A DNA stretch of 64,000 nucleotides from Planctomycetota bacterium (GCA_023432465.1 JAEYUO010000034.1:46183-110182), one strand, 5' to 3'. Shown: positions 34,737 to 43,614, numbered from the stretch's first letter. The notes: a model not told the origin generated them from the letters alone. Numbers and translations: made by a program.

Positions 34737-36089
34737 GTGAACCTTCAACTCGATCCGACCATCCTTGCGCTGATCATCGGCGGAGCAGTGCTGGCCCACA
34801 TCGCGCTGGCGGTGGCCGCGCGGTTCGTCAACATTCAGTTCATCCTGGTGGGCGCGTTCATCGCGGTCGCGCCGTGGTCCGCCTCGCTGGTTCCCGGAGC
34901 GGAGGGCCTGAAGTTCGGCCGCCTGTACTTGTCGGTGCTCTCTGTCGCTGTCGCCGTGCTGGTGCAGCGACAACTGCGGATGAGCCTTGCGGCCACCCTG
35001 CTGCTGGCCTTCCTCACGTTGTACTGGCTCGCCTCCCTTTGGAGCGACAACGTGATGGGCGGTTTGCAGTTCAAGGGCATGGTCATGCCCGCCGCGCTCA
35101 TGGGCATCTTGTGCATCTCCACCATCAAGACCGAGCGCGACCTGGTCGTCGCGATGAGGCTGTGGGCGGCGTTTGCGCTCCTCTTTGCCGCGCCCGCGAT
35201 CCTGAATCTGTTTACCAAGGGCATCACGCTGACGATGGGCGGCCGCTTTGCGCCCTTTGGCATCAGCAACAACCGCATGGCCCACGAGTGCGCATCGATG
35301 CTGATCATCTGCATGCCGATCGCACTCTTTGATCGCAGCCTGCACTGGAAGATATTCGCGTACGGGGTCGGGACGATGTGTGCCCTGTGCATCCTGGCAT
35401 CAGGATCCCGCGCTGCGGTGCTGCAGTCGGTGGTTCCCGCGCTGCTCATGGGCCTGCCGCTCATCAAGCGGCCCATCCTCCCGATCATGCTCGGCTCGCT
35501 CAGCGCGGCGATCCTCTGGTTTGCCATGCCCTCGGGCGCCCGGTCTGCATACTCGCGCCTGGAGCGATCCGAGGGCTGGAACCGCCACGAGCCGTGGTAC
35601 GCGGCGATGGAGGAGTTCCTCCGGTCCCCGTTCATCGGTGTGGGCTGGGCATATACGCAGGACATCCGGGCCGGCGGCTCCACCGTCAACTTCCACTCGA
35701 TCTACTTTCAGGTGCTCGCCGAGCTTGGCGTTGTCGGCGTGGTGGTCTTTGCGGTCGCGCTGGCGGTCGTCGCGTGGAACTACTTCGCGCTCTGGCGATT
35801 GGCGCGTCAGCACAACATCCAGACCCGATGGGTCTTTGTCGGCCTTGGCTTCACCGCCGCCCCGCTCGCGCACGGCATCGCCGAGTCGAGCACGTTCATG
35901 CCCGGGACCATCAACCTGCTCATGCTGGGCATGGGCTTTGCCATGACCGGCCCGCTGCGCGAGATGATCCTGAACCGCCAGCTCGCCGATGCCGCGCCCC
36001 CCGAAGACGGCCAGTACGACGAGGCCGACGACGAATACGCCGAGTACAGCGACTACGGCGACTATGGCCAGCAGCCCCGCACCGTCTGA
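34737..36089 (+). CDS. O-antigen ligase/polymerase family membrane protein
   Basis: 450 aa, start GTG at 34737. About ten to twelve membrane segments are visible, beginning LILALIIGGAVLAHIALAV-like and ending LLMLGMGFAMTG. The Wzy_C-type signature is present: a large periplasmic loop carrying RLERSEGWNRHEPWYAAMEE, FIGVGWAYTQ, and HSIYFQVLAELGVVGVVVF. The C-terminus is an acidic Tyr-rich tail (YDEADDEYAEYSDYGDYG). Such proteins ligate or polymerise lipid-linked glycans at the outer face of the inner membrane. Its neighbours (methyltransferase, UDP-glucuronate epimerase-like) support a polysaccharide role. Confidence 0.85.
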   Translation: MNLQLDPTILALIIGGAVLAHIALAVAARFVNIQFILVGAFIAVAPWSASLVPGAEGLKFGRLYLSVLSVAVAVLVQRQLRMSLAATLLLAFLTLYWLASLWSDNVMGGLQFKGMVMPAALMGILCISTIKTERDLVVAMRLWAAFALLFAAPAILNLFTKGITLTMGGRFAPFGISNNRMAHECASMLIICMPIALFDRSLHWKIFAYGVGTMCALCILASGSRAAVLQSVVPALLMGLPLIKRPILPIMLGSLSAAILWFAMPSGARSAYSRLERSEGWNRHEPWYAAMEEFLRSPFIGVGWAYTQDIRAGGSTVNFHSIYFQVLAELGVVGVVVFAVALAVVAWNYFALWRLARQHNIQTRWVFVGLGFTAAPLAHGIAESSTFMPGTINLLMLGMGFAMTGPLREMILNRQLADAAPPEDGQYDEADDEYAEYSDYGDYGQQPRTV

Positions 36090-36092
36090 TCG

Positions 36093-37232
36093 CTACCGGC
36101 CCGCCGGCACAATCTCGGCCAGCACCGGCCAGTGATCCGAACCGGTCGGGTCCAGCCGCATCCACCCACGCACGTGCAGCCCCCCACTGACGAACACGTC
36201 GTCGATGGCGATCGTGCCGGGCCACCATGCCCGAAACGACCCGAATCTTGCTGACTCAAACACCGCCGGATAGGTTCCGGCCGCCGCGAGCAGCGGCTTG
36301 CCCCTCCGCAGATCCGCCTCGAAAAACAGCTCCCGGCTGCGCCAACCCGACGGCGTCGAGTTCAGGTCCGCCAGCACGACCACCGGCAACCCCTCCCGCT
36401 GCATCTTCCTGGCCACCGCCGCCGTCGCCCGTGTGACTTCGTTCCCGTGCGCCCATCGCTCCGCGGTGCGAGGCGATCTTGGGTGCACCGCGATCACTCC
36501 CCACCGCTGATCCTCCGTCGCGCCGACCGTCCCTCCCGGCACCGTCAGCACGCCGGAGATGAGATCCTCAACAACCCCTTCGGCCACGACATCGTCGATC
36601 GGGTACGACTCCAGCGGCCACTTGGATAGCAGCACCCCCGCGCCGACACGGTCTCCCTCCCCGCGCTCACGATACAGCCTGCGCAGACGAAACGGGTACA
36701 CGTCTTCCAGCGCATCGCCGTGGATCACCATCATCTGAAGGGGAACGCTCGGCTCGGCGATCGACACCACATCGGGCGCGGTCTCCGCCACCAACCCGAG
36801 CACCTGTTCGGGCGGCCGCTTGTGGCTTGCGTTGTAATGAAACAGCCTGACCGCCCCCGGCACGCGGCCCGAACTCTCAAACTCGCGCGGCATCAATGTT
36901 GCGCGGCCCGTGCCCAGGATCCACACATGCATCGCGCACGCGAGCAGGGCGAGCATCATCAGCACTCGCCGCCCCGTGAGCGTCCACACCACCGCCGCGG
37001 CCGCGGTCACCACCAAGCCCTGTGCCGCGAGGTTCGCCAGCAGGTCCGCCAGCCAGGAAACCCCGCCCATCACCCACGCCAGCGCCCACACCCAAAGGCC
37101 AGCGAGCACAACAAGCGAGAGCCGCAAGTACCACCGGGACAACCACCCCCCCGCTCCCCCCCGCGCCGCCGCGCGCCTGCCACGGGGCCGCTCCCGATCC
37201 GGCGCATCGCCATGCCCGACATCCTTGCCCAC
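36093..37232 (-). CDS. Membrane-anchored endonuclease/exonuclease/phosphatase family protein
   Basis: 379 aa. Three hydrophobic segments in the first ~115 residues (LRLSLVVLAGLWVWALAWVM, WLADLLANLAAQGLVVTAAA, VLMMLALLACAMHVWIL) precede an EEP-fold domain. Catalytic-type motifs: FHYNAS, SIAEPS (Glu), VVVLADLNSTPSGWRS (D-x-N) and GSDHWPVLAEI (SDH). Planctomycete EEP proteins with this topology face the periplasm; the substrate (nucleic acid, phospholipid or glycan phosphate) is unknown. Convergent with the O-antigen ligase gene and 10 bp from the epimerase gene, so it is likely co-transcribed with the latter. Confidence 0.82.
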   Translation of the reverse strand: MGKDVGHGDAPDRERPRGRRAAARGGAGGWLSRWYLRLSLVVLAGLWVWALAWVMGGVSWLADLLANLAAQGLVVTAAAAVVWTLTGRRVLMMLALLACAMHVWILGTGRATLMPREFESSGRVPGAVRLFHYNASHKRPPEQVLGLVAETAPDVVSIAEPSVPLQMMVIHGDALEDVYPFRLRRLYRERGEGDRVGAGVLLSKWPLESYPIDDVVAEGVVEDLISGVLTVPGGTVGATEDQRWGVIAVHPRSPRTAERWAHGNEVTRATAAVARKMQREGLPVVVLADLNSTPSGWRSRELFFEADLRRGKPLLAAAGTYPAVFESARFGSFRAWWPGTIAIDDVFVSGGLHVRGWMRLDPTGSDHWPVLAEIVPAGR

Positions 37233-37242
37233 AGCGCCTCCC

Positions 37243-38226
37243 TTACTTCCCTCCGTTCATCCACTGCCACTGCCGGCTCACGCCCTCCTCAAAGGGCATC
37301 CGCGGCGTGTACCCCAGCTCCTTGGCGCTGCGCGTCAGATCCGCCCACGTCCTTTCAACATCCCCCGGCTGCATCGCCATCGGCTTGATCCGCGCTTCGC
37401 GCCCGACCGTCCGCGCGATGGTCTCGATCATCCGGCGGAGAGGCACGGGCGCGCTCCCCCCAAGGTTCCAGATGCGATACCCGAAGCTGTCCACCCGGTC
37501 ATACGCCGCCATCACGCCCCGCACTACATCCTCGACGTATGTGTAGTCGCGGCTCGATTCCCCATCCCCATACATCGGCACCTCATCGCCGCGGGAGATC
37601 AGCCGCATGAACTGGCTGATCGCAAGGTCCGGGCGCTGTCGCGGCCCGAACACAGTGAAGAACCGAAGGCACGCCGTGGGCATCCGCGTCAGGTGCCAGT
37701 GCGCGTGCGCCAGCATCTCGCAGGATCGCTTCGTCGCCGCGTACGGCGAGACCGGCCGGCTCACATCGTCATCTTCCGCAAACGGCGTCTTGGTGTTGTT
37801 CCCATACACGCTCGAGCTCGATGCCATCACAAACCGCGCGAGGCTCGCGCGCTTCGCGGCCTCCAGGAGCACGCTTGTTCCAAGCAGGTTCGCCCTCGTG
37901 TATCCCACCGGGTCCGCGATGCTCGGGCGCACGCCCGCCTTCGCCGCCAGGTGGATGATCCCCGACGGCTTCGCCCGCTCCAGCAAGCCGTTCATCGCCT
38001 CGACATCGCAGATGTCCGCCCGGATGAGTTCGAACGTGCCCGGGCCGCTCCGCGCGGCCTGCTCAACGAGCCCGACGTTCCGTTCCTTGGTCTGGACGTC
38101 GTAGAACGGATCGAAGTTATCGATGCCAATGACCCGCTCGCCGCGGGCAAGCAAGGCCTCCGACAGGTGCGAGCCGATGAACCCCGCCGCGCCGGTGACA
38201 ATGATCGGTCCGGATCGTCCAGTCAT
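37243..38226 (-). CDS. NAD-dependent epimerase, UDP-glucuronate 4-epimerase-like
   Basis: 327 aa. Extended SDR features: Rossmann G12-x-x-G-x-x-G18 (TGAAGFIGSH), DNFDPFYDVQTKERN, catalytic YAATKRSCE (Tyr and Lys), FTVFGPRQRPDLAI, and YGDGESSRDYTYVEDVV. The FYD...K and GPRQRPDLAI motifs favour UDP-glucuronate 4-epimerase, which makes UDP-galacturonate for polysaccharides. Probably co-transcribed with the EEP gene downstream. A terminator-like hairpin lies just upstream (38273-38304). Confidence 0.88.
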   Translation of the reverse strand: MTGRSGPIIVTGAAGFIGSHLSEALLARGERVIGIDNFDPFYDVQTKERNVGLVEQAARSGPGTFELIRADICDVEAMNGLLERAKPSGIIHLAAKAGVRPSIADPVGYTRANLLGTSVLLEAAKRASLARFVMASSSSVYGNNTKTPFAEDDDVSRPVSPYAATKRSCEMLAHAHWHLTRMPTACLRFFTVFGPRQRPDLAISQFMRLISRGDEVPMYGDGESSRDYTYVEDVVRGVMAAYDRVDSFGYRIWNLGGSAPVPLRRMIETIARTVGREARIKPMAMQPGDVERTWADLTRSAKELGYTPRMPFEEGVSRQWQWMNGGK

Positions 38227-38272
38227 CTCCGCTCCTTCCCCGCCACTCCCGCCCGATCGATCTCAAAAACAA

Positions 38273-38304
38273 AGCAGGGCGCCATCGTAAGACAGCGCCC
38301 CGCT
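38273..38304 (-). terminator. Terminator-like hairpin upstream of the epimerase gene
   Basis: AGCAGGGCGC (38273-38282) pairs with GCGCCCCGCT (38295-38304), one mismatch. On the minus strand the stem is followed by TTTGTTTTTG, so it would stop transcription arriving from the gene at 38718 or from the long non-coding stretch between. Confidence 0.65.
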
Positions 38305-38717
38305 GGAGGAGAGAGAGATCAAAGGGAGGTTCAAACGCTATCGGCTCGGGGTGCGCCGGTCTCTTGAAGTTTCCAAGAGCCGAACGGACGGCCTGCCGAC
38401 CCAATCCGCAAAGGCCACAAGTCACGACCAACACAACAATCATTGGCTCAGAAAGAGCCTCAGGCCAAGAGCTTTACGCAGCTTCCCGCCAATCGGTTCG
38501 ATTTTTGGCCCCGTCAGTCTCAGGCCTGCCTATCTTCGCGCCAAGGGCGGTCACAAACGTCCGAGAACATCGCATTCCGGACGCCCTCCCACGCTCACAC
38601 CACCCCGCCTTGGGGCCGCGAAACCTCACGCATACCGACCGAGCTCGCGGTTACTGCGCCAAAACGCTGGCAACGAATCACCGCTTCTACCGCCGCTCGT
38701 CGCCCTGGAAGGCTGTT
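38305..38717. other. 413-bp stretch with no recognised gene
   Basis: I find no convincing open frame with planctomycete-type codon use on either strand and no match to tRNA, tmRNA, RNase P, 6S or SRP signatures. It lies downstream of the secreted charged protein and ends in the minus-strand hairpin at 38273. The stretch contains local pairings (for example GCCAA ... TTGGC around 38480-38505). It could be a long 3' leader, a small RNA or decayed sequence. Confidence 0.4.
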
Positions 38718-39857
38718 TCAGGCCGGGTCAGGTCGCTTGCGTTGCCGCGCCGGAGGCGCATCGCGCTCCACTTCTTCCGGCCGCGGCACATCGACCTCGT
38801 CCATTCCGGGTGCCGGCTTGTCCGTGCTCGGAGCCTGTCGCTGGCCGCGCTGCCGCGCCGGACCGAGCGCACCATCGCGTGCTGCGCCCTCCAGTCGCTC
38901 CAGCAGCATCTCCTGCTGCTCCGGGCTCAGCCTGTCGAACAGTCTCATCAGTCGTTCGCGCCGCTGCGCATTCGCAGCGTTCGGACGCACGGGCTGCTCG
39001 GGTCGCGCAGGCCGGGCACGCTCGCCGGGAGCTGCGCCCTCACCCTGCTGCATCATCATGTCATCGCCGCTCGGACGCCCCGCCCCCGGCCGCGCGGACG
39101 CGCCCTCGGGCTGCCGCGAATCCACACGCTGGCGGACATACATCTCCTCGCGCCGCTTTGCCTCGCGCTCGCGATACTCATTGAGCTTCGCATCCACCGC
39201 TTCGCGCTGCGCTTCCGACAGCCCCTCCCACACGCGGGTCATCGCATCCTCAATCTTCGGCGCGCCCGCCATGATCTCCCGGAGCCGCTGCCTCGCGGCT
39301 TCCTGCTTCGCCTCCGAGACATCGCCCATCATCGGGGCCGCGGCCGCTGCATCCGTCTCGTCCGCACCTCTGGCCCGCTCGCGACGCGCTTCGCCCGGGC
39401 GACGCCCGATGGCGCGATCAATCTCCTGCGCGCCGCGCCCGCTCAGGTTCGCATCCTTGCGCAGCTCGATCAACTCTTCCCGGTGCTTGGCCATGTACTC
39501 CCGCGTCGCCGCGCGGAGCCGCTCGGCCACACTTCGGAACTGCTGCTCCTGCTCCGGCGTCGCGCGGATCGCCTCGGGCACATCCTCTCCCACCAGCACG
39601 CCCAGGGCTTCGCGCAGCACCTCCGGCGGGATCCGCTCGGCCATCCGTCGCCGCTCCTGCGACTCCCCGAACGTGTTGACTACGCCCGGAACCGCACGCT
39701 CCTTGACCTCCGGACCCTTGAGGAGCGGCTCATCCCGTGACTCCGCGCTCTGCGGGACAGCCAGCGCCAAACCGCTCACGCCGCAGACGATCGCCACGAC
39801 CCCCATGCGGCGAACTTCCCCGCACAGACTCACCTTTGTCAACGCGCGCAGTTTCAT
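38718..39857 (-). CDS. Secreted charged, largely helical protein
   Basis: 379 aa from the ATG at 39857. A signal-peptide-like N-terminus (GEVRRMGVVAIVCGVSGLAL) precedes a highly charged region with coiled-coil character (RERLMRLFDRLSPEQQEMLL, AAGAPKIEDAMTRVWEGLSE-like spans, EQEQQFRSVAERLRAATREY) and Gln/Pro/Arg-rich low-complexity linkers at about 255-320 and 345-379. The repeated short LTPEQ/LSPEQQ-like helices recall CpxP/Spy-type or DUF3106-like proteins, but the match is weak. Divergent from mrp across 173 bp. Confidence 0.65.
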   Translation of the reverse strand: MKLRALTKVSLCGEVRRMGVVAIVCGVSGLALAVPQSAESRDEPLLKGPEVKERAVPGVVNTFGESQERRRMAERIPPEVLREALGVLVGEDVPEAIRATPEQEQQFRSVAERLRAATREYMAKHREELIELRKDANLSGRGAQEIDRAIGRRPGEARRERARGADETDAAAAAPMMGDVSEAKQEAARQRLREIMAGAPKIEDAMTRVWEGLSEAQREAVDAKLNEYREREAKRREEMYVRQRVDSRQPEGASARPGAGRPSGDDMMMQQGEGAAPGERARPARPEQPVRPNAANAQRRERLMRLFDRLSPEQQEMLLERLEGAARDGALGPARQRGQRQAPSTDKPAPGMDEVDVPRPEEVERDAPPARQRKRPDPA

Positions 39858-40030
39858 CGTGTCCGCTCCAGTCCGGCCCCCGGCCACCTATCGTCGGCGA
39901 AGGACAACCTGTCCCGCCATCCCTTGCCCACTCCCCGGGCTCAACGGCCCCGGCTCAGGTGGTATTGCCGCCAAACCCACCGGTTCCCGCCTCCCGTACG
40001 ACCGCTCCTGCTTCACTATCCGGACAGACC

Positions 40031-41179
40031 ATGAACATTGACCGAGACACCATCAAGACCGCCCTCGCACGCATCCCCCACCCACGAACAGGGTCGGATG
40101 TCGTTGATGCCGGAGCGATCGCCAAGATCGCCTACTGCGACGGCTACGCCAGCATCCGCGTTCGGGCGGGCGGTCTGCACGACGACCAGCGCCGCGCCCT
40201 CCAGCAGCAGATCGCCGCGGCGGTGCGCCTCCACGCCAAGCAAGCCGACGTCACGTTGAGCGATGTTCACATCGAGCTCACCGATGACCTTCCCGATGCC
40301 CCCTTCAAGAGCGAGCCATCCGCCCCGCCCAAAGCAGCGCAATCCCCGGCCGCGACTCCCGGGGGCTCGCTGCGGGCGCGCCACATCATCGCTGTCGGCG
40401 CAGGCAAGGGCGGGGTTGGCAAAAGCAGCATCGCCGTCAACCTCGCCATCGGCCTCGCCCGCAAGGGCCACGCCGTCGGACTCATGGATGGCGACATTTA
40501 CGGGCCCTCGCTCCCCACCATGCTGGGCCTGGGCGCGCTCGATACCGTGGTTCGCGGCAAGATGATCGAGCCCTTCTTCGTGCACAACCTCAAGGCCATG
40601 ACCATCGGCAAGCTCGTGGATGCCGACAAGCCGCTCATCTGGCGCGGCCCGATGGCCCACGCCGCGTTCAAGCAGCTCATCGAGCAGACCGACTGGGGCG
40701 AGCTCGACTATCTCGTCATCGACCTGCCCCCCGGCACCGGCGATGTCGCGCTCACTATGGCACAGATGCTCAAGCTCACCGGCGCGGTCATTGTCTGCAC
40801 GCCGCAGAAGGTCGCGCAGGATGACGCGGTTCGTGCCGCGAAGATGTTCCAGCAACTCGGCGTCGAGGTACTCGGTGTCGTCGAGAACATGTCGTGGTTC
40901 GTCGGCGATGACGGCAAGGAGTACGACATCTTCGGCCGCGGCGGGGCACAGACGATGGCGCAGCGCCTAGGCGTGCCGTTCCTGGGCGCTGTGCCGATCA
41001 CGATGTCCCTGCGCGAGAACAGCGACCGGGGGGATCCGACGGCGAACTTCACGGATACGTCGGCGGCGGGGGTCCGCCTTGCCCAGCATCTGAGCGCGAT
41101 GGTCCAGAACATCGAGAATCAGGTCGCGCTCGCCGCGATGCGGCAGGGCCATACGCAACCGACGCTGACGATCTCGTGA
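40031..41179 (+). CDS. mrp: Mrp/NBP35-family P-loop ATPase
   Basis: 382 aa from the ATG at 40031. An N-terminal FeS_assembly_P (MIP18/DUF59-like) domain of about 90 residues leads to the deviant Walker A GAGKGGVGKSS (K126 and K131), then MDGDIYGPSLPTM, WRGPMAHAAFKQLIEQTDWG, and VIDLPPGTGDVALTMAQ. Such proteins carry and transfer Fe-S clusters. The CxxC pair that normally follows ENMS(Y/F) is absent: the sequence reads ENMSWFVGDDGKEYDIFG. Cluster handling by the usual dimer-bridging cysteines is therefore doubtful for this copy. Confidence 0.92.
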   Translation: MNIDRDTIKTALARIPHPRTGSDVVDAGAIAKIAYCDGYASIRVRAGGLHDDQRRALQQQIAAAVRLHAKQADVTLSDVHIELTDDLPDAPFKSEPSAPPKAAQSPAATPGGSLRARHIIAVGAGKGGVGKSSIAVNLAIGLARKGHAVGLMDGDIYGPSLPTMLGLGALDTVVRGKMIEPFFVHNLKAMTIGKLVDADKPLIWRGPMAHAAFKQLIEQTDWGELDYLVIDLPPGTGDVALTMAQMLKLTGAVIVCTPQKVAQDDAVRAAKMFQQLGVEVLGVVENMSWFVGDDGKEYDIFGRGGAQTMAQRLGVPFLGAVPITMSLRENSDRGDPTANFTDTSAAGVRLAQHLSAMVQNIENQVALAAMRQGHTQPTLTIS

Positions 41180-41189
41180 TGCACAAAGG

Positions 41190-41240
41190 CAGGTACACAG
41201 AGAACACAGAGGAGGGACGCTGAGGGCACAGAGGGAGACG
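41190..41240. repeat. Degenerate ACACAGAG-type repeat arm
   Basis: GGTACACAGAGAACACAGAG then GAGGGACGCTGAGGGCACAG: tandem imperfect 9- to 10-base purine-rich units, like the cassette arms in design but a different sequence. It directly follows the mrp stop, and no inverted partner was found. Confidence 0.5.
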
Positions 41241-41265
41241 AAGCCGGGTTCTGAGATTCGGCTTC
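41240..41265 (+). terminator. Possible hairpin downstream of mrp
   Basis: GAAGCCG (41240-41246) pairs with CGGCTTC (41259-41265), 12-nt loop, no T tract. It is adjacent to the repeat arm. Confidence 0.35.
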
Positions 41266-41453
41266 CCTGAGTGGGTTGCGATCCACCGTATGCCCCGAGT
41301 GCAGCGCGACGGGCGAGACCTTCGCGGGTGAACGCGCCGAAGAGGAGGCCGAGCAAGAACGTGTTTGCCGAAGCCGGCGTGACCGACGAAGTCAACGCCG
41401 CAACACTGAACTCCCACTTGCACTCCGGTTTGCCTCGCTTCCTACGTGACACG

Positions 41454-42362
41454 ATGCTCCCAGCGATTGAACAACTCGACCTGCGGAACGCCGATGCAGT
41501 GGTCGCTGCGTTGACGGCCGGGGCGCACGCCAACGGGCAGGCATCGTGCCGCCGGGGTTCGATCGATCATGTTGCGACACCCGGCGCCAAGCTCATTGCC
41601 ACCGGCGACCTGCACGACAACCCGCTGCACCTGGCGCGGCTGGTCCGGGCGGCGGGGTTTGAGTCGGCCGATGCCGCGGACCACAAACACCTCACGCTGC
41701 ACGAGCTGATCCACTCCGACCGGCTGGTGAACGGGATGGACTTCTCGTACCGGGTGCTCGCGCGGGTGGCCGCGCTCAAGGCCGCGTTCCCGGGGCATGT
41801 GCACGTGCTGCTTGCGAACCACGAGCTTGCGCAGATGACGGGCTCGGAGGTCGCCAAGGACGGCATCCGCTTCGTCGAAGCGTTCGACGAGGCGATCGAC
41901 TTCGCGTTCGGCGACGACGCTCCTCGCGTGCGCGAAGCGGTGAAGTCGTTCATCCGCTCGATGCCGATCGCGTTGCGCATGGCGCACGGGGGGGGCGGCG
42001 GCGAACTGTTGTGCGCACACTCGCTCCCTGGTCCCGAGCGCATGGACCGGTTCGATGCGGCGATCCTGGAGCGCGAGCTCGTCGATGACGACTACATCGC
42101 CCGCACCGGTTCCGCGCACTTCATGGTGTGGGGGCGGAACCAGACGCCGGAACAGGTTGCGCAGCTCGCGGAGCGATGGGGCGTGACCCTCTTCCTGTTG
42201 GGCCATGAGAAGGCCGAGGAGGGGGCACTGCGGCTGGATGCGGCGGGACGGGCAATCGTGCTCAACTCCGACCATGCACGGGGGGTGTACGCGGAGGTGG
42301 ACTGCGCGGCGAAGGTCACCGGCGAGAGCGTGATGGGGTCGCTTCGGCCGCTGGCGGGGTGA
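41454..42362 (+). CDS. Calcineurin-like metallophosphoesterase
   Basis: 302 aa from the ATG at 41454; in-frame upstream codons back to 41271 look low complexity and lack a clear start. Metal-ligand motifs are present: GDLHDN near residue 49, LLANHELAQM (NHE) near 121, and LLGHEKAEEG near 260. This is the G-D-x-H ... N-H-E ... G-H-x pattern of calcineurin-like phosphoesterases. The substrate is unknown. It lies between mrp and the convergent radical SAM gene. Confidence 0.82.
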   Translation: MLPAIEQLDLRNADAVVAALTAGAHANGQASCRRGSIDHVATPGAKLIATGDLHDNPLHLARLVRAAGFESADAADHKHLTLHELIHSDRLVNGMDFSYRVLARVAALKAAFPGHVHVLLANHELAQMTGSEVAKDGIRFVEAFDEAIDFAFGDDAPRVREAVKSFIRSMPIALRMAHGGGGGELLCAHSLPGPERMDRFDAAILERELVDDDYIARTGSAHFMVWGRNQTPEQVAQLAERWGVTLFLLGHEKAEEGALRLDAAGRAIVLNSDHARGVYAEVDCAAKVTGESVMGSLRPLAG

Positions 42363-42386
42363 GGTGTCTGGACCGGGGATCCGCTA

Positions 42387-42449
42387 AGAAACGGTCGTTG
42401 CGCAGTGGGAGGGACAAAGAAACGATCGTTTCCTTACGATCATCGTTTG
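42387..42449. repeat. Cluster of AACGATCGTT-type palindromes
   Basis: A perfect 14-base palindrome GAAACGATCGTTTC at 42419-42432 is preceded by AAACGGTCGTT (about 42389) and followed by ACGATCATCGTTT (to 42449). The segment can also fold as one hairpin (AAACGAT / ATCGTTT with an inner CGT/ACG). It lies between the 3' ends of the convergent phosphoesterase and radical SAM genes. Confidence 0.55.
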
Positions 42450-42453
42450 GGCG

Positions 42454-43614
42454 CTACACCGCTCCACGACCGCTCGCCGTGAGCTGCACACCCGTCGCAG
42501 GCCTCCGCCGCATCGCTGGGTTGCCGAGCTGCCCGCACGCCGCCATCGTGTCGCGGCCCTTGGTGCGGCGGCGCTTGGCGTACACCCCCTGCTCACCCAG
42601 CCACAGCATGAACTGATCGACCGCTGTCTCTTCCGGCGCGGGCCACGGCGAGTTCTCGCGCGGGTTGTACGGGATCAGGTTCACCAGCCCCGGCAGCCGC
42701 GGCCGACCGGCATACACGCCGCGGCCAAGAACAAAGTCCCCAAGCTGCTCTGCGTGCTCAGCGCGATCGTTCACGCCGGGGATCAACACATACTCCAGGC
42801 AGATCTTCGCGCCACCATAGATCGGCCAGTTCTCGATCGCCTCGCGCAGCTTGCTCATCGGCACAGCGCGGTTGATCGGCATGATCTGCGAGCGGACCTC
42901 ATCGTTGGGCGCATTGAGCGACACCGCCAGCGACAGCCGGTGCCACCCTGGTTTGTGAACCTGCTGGGCGAGCCGCGCGATCCCATCGACCCGACCGACC
43001 GTCGAGACGGTGATACGGTTCCGTGCCAGCGCCGGGCCGCGATGGTCGCCGATGATCGTGATCGCGCCGATCACGTTGTCGAGATTGTCCATGGGCTCGC
43101 CCATGCCCATGAAGACGATATTGCCGAGCTCGACAGCCTTGAAGTGGTGCTGCGCGGTGAACCACTGCGCAATGATCTCGCGCGTCGTGAGGTTCCGCAG
43201 CAGCCCCATCTGCGCCGTCTGGCAGAAGCCGCAGCCCATCGCGCAGCCGACCTGCGACGACACGCACAGCGTGTGCGTCCGGATGCCCTTCTTGCCGATC
43301 ATCGGGATAATCACCGACTCGGTCTCCAGCGCTTCGGCCTGTCCGTCACGCCCGGGCACCTTCAGCGTGAACTTGATGACCTTGCCCTCCGGCGACTCGC
43401 TCTCCAGCACGCGACCAATCGGTGGGAGCGTGATCGGCGCAAGCGGGTCATCGACCCTGCCCTCTCGATACACCGCCGCGTATCGCTCCAGCGCGCCCAG
43501 CCGCTTGCCCTTCATGTTCGCGGCCACGCACGCCGCGGCGTACGCCTCGGCGGGAAGGGAGAGGGGGTCGGGGATGGTGGGCGAATGCTCCATGGCGACA
43601 CGCAATTGGGGCAT
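42454..43614 (-). CDS. RlmN/Cfr-family radical SAM methyltransferase
   Basis: 386 aa from the ATG at 43614; 43593 and a GTG at 43639-43641 are alternatives. The radical SAM cluster C124-x3-C128-x2-C131 (CAMGCGFC), the family Cys C117 seven residues before it (LCVSSQVGC), VFMGMGEPMDNLDNV and the C-terminal AACGQL Cys are intact, as expected of RlmN or Cfr. RlmN methylates C2 of A2503 in 23S rRNA and A37 in some tRNAs. The first ~110 residues do not follow the usual RlmN N-terminal pattern and carry an insert (IKFTLKVPGRDGQAEALETE), so the exact subfamily is uncertain. Divergent from nadE with 38 bp between starts. Confidence 0.88.
   Translation of the reverse strand: MPQLRVAMEHSPTIPDPLSLPAEAYAAACVAANMKGKRLGALERYAAVYREGRVDDPLAPITLPPIGRVLESESPEGKVIKFTLKVPGRDGQAEALETESVIIPMIGKKGIRTHTLCVSSQVGCAMGCGFCQTAQMGLLRNLTTREIIAQWFTAQHHFKAVELGNIVFMGMGEPMDNLDNVIGAITIIGDHRGPALARNRITVSTVGRVDGIARLAQQVHKPGWHRLSLAVSLNAPNDEVRSQIMPINRAVPMSKLREAIENWPIYGGAKICLEYVLIPGVNDRAEHAEQLGDFVLGRGVYAGRPRLPGLVNLIPYNPRENSPWPAPEETAVDQFMLWLGEQGVYAKRRRTKGRDTMAACGQLGNPAMRRRPATGVQLTASGRGAV

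Noticed and set aside
38480..38505. tRNA T-arm-like GGTTCGATTT
   Set aside because: No acceptor, D-arm or anticodon arm can be built around it.
38351..39740. Plus-strand open frames opposite the charged secreted protein
   Set aside because: They are Arg/Ser/Pro-rich shadows; the minus-strand frame has a signal peptide and coherent helical composition.
41271..41453. N-terminal extension of the phosphoesterase, or a separate small gene on the minus strand
   Set aside because: Low-complexity translation, no start with a ribosome-binding site, and it follows directly on the repeat arm and hairpin.
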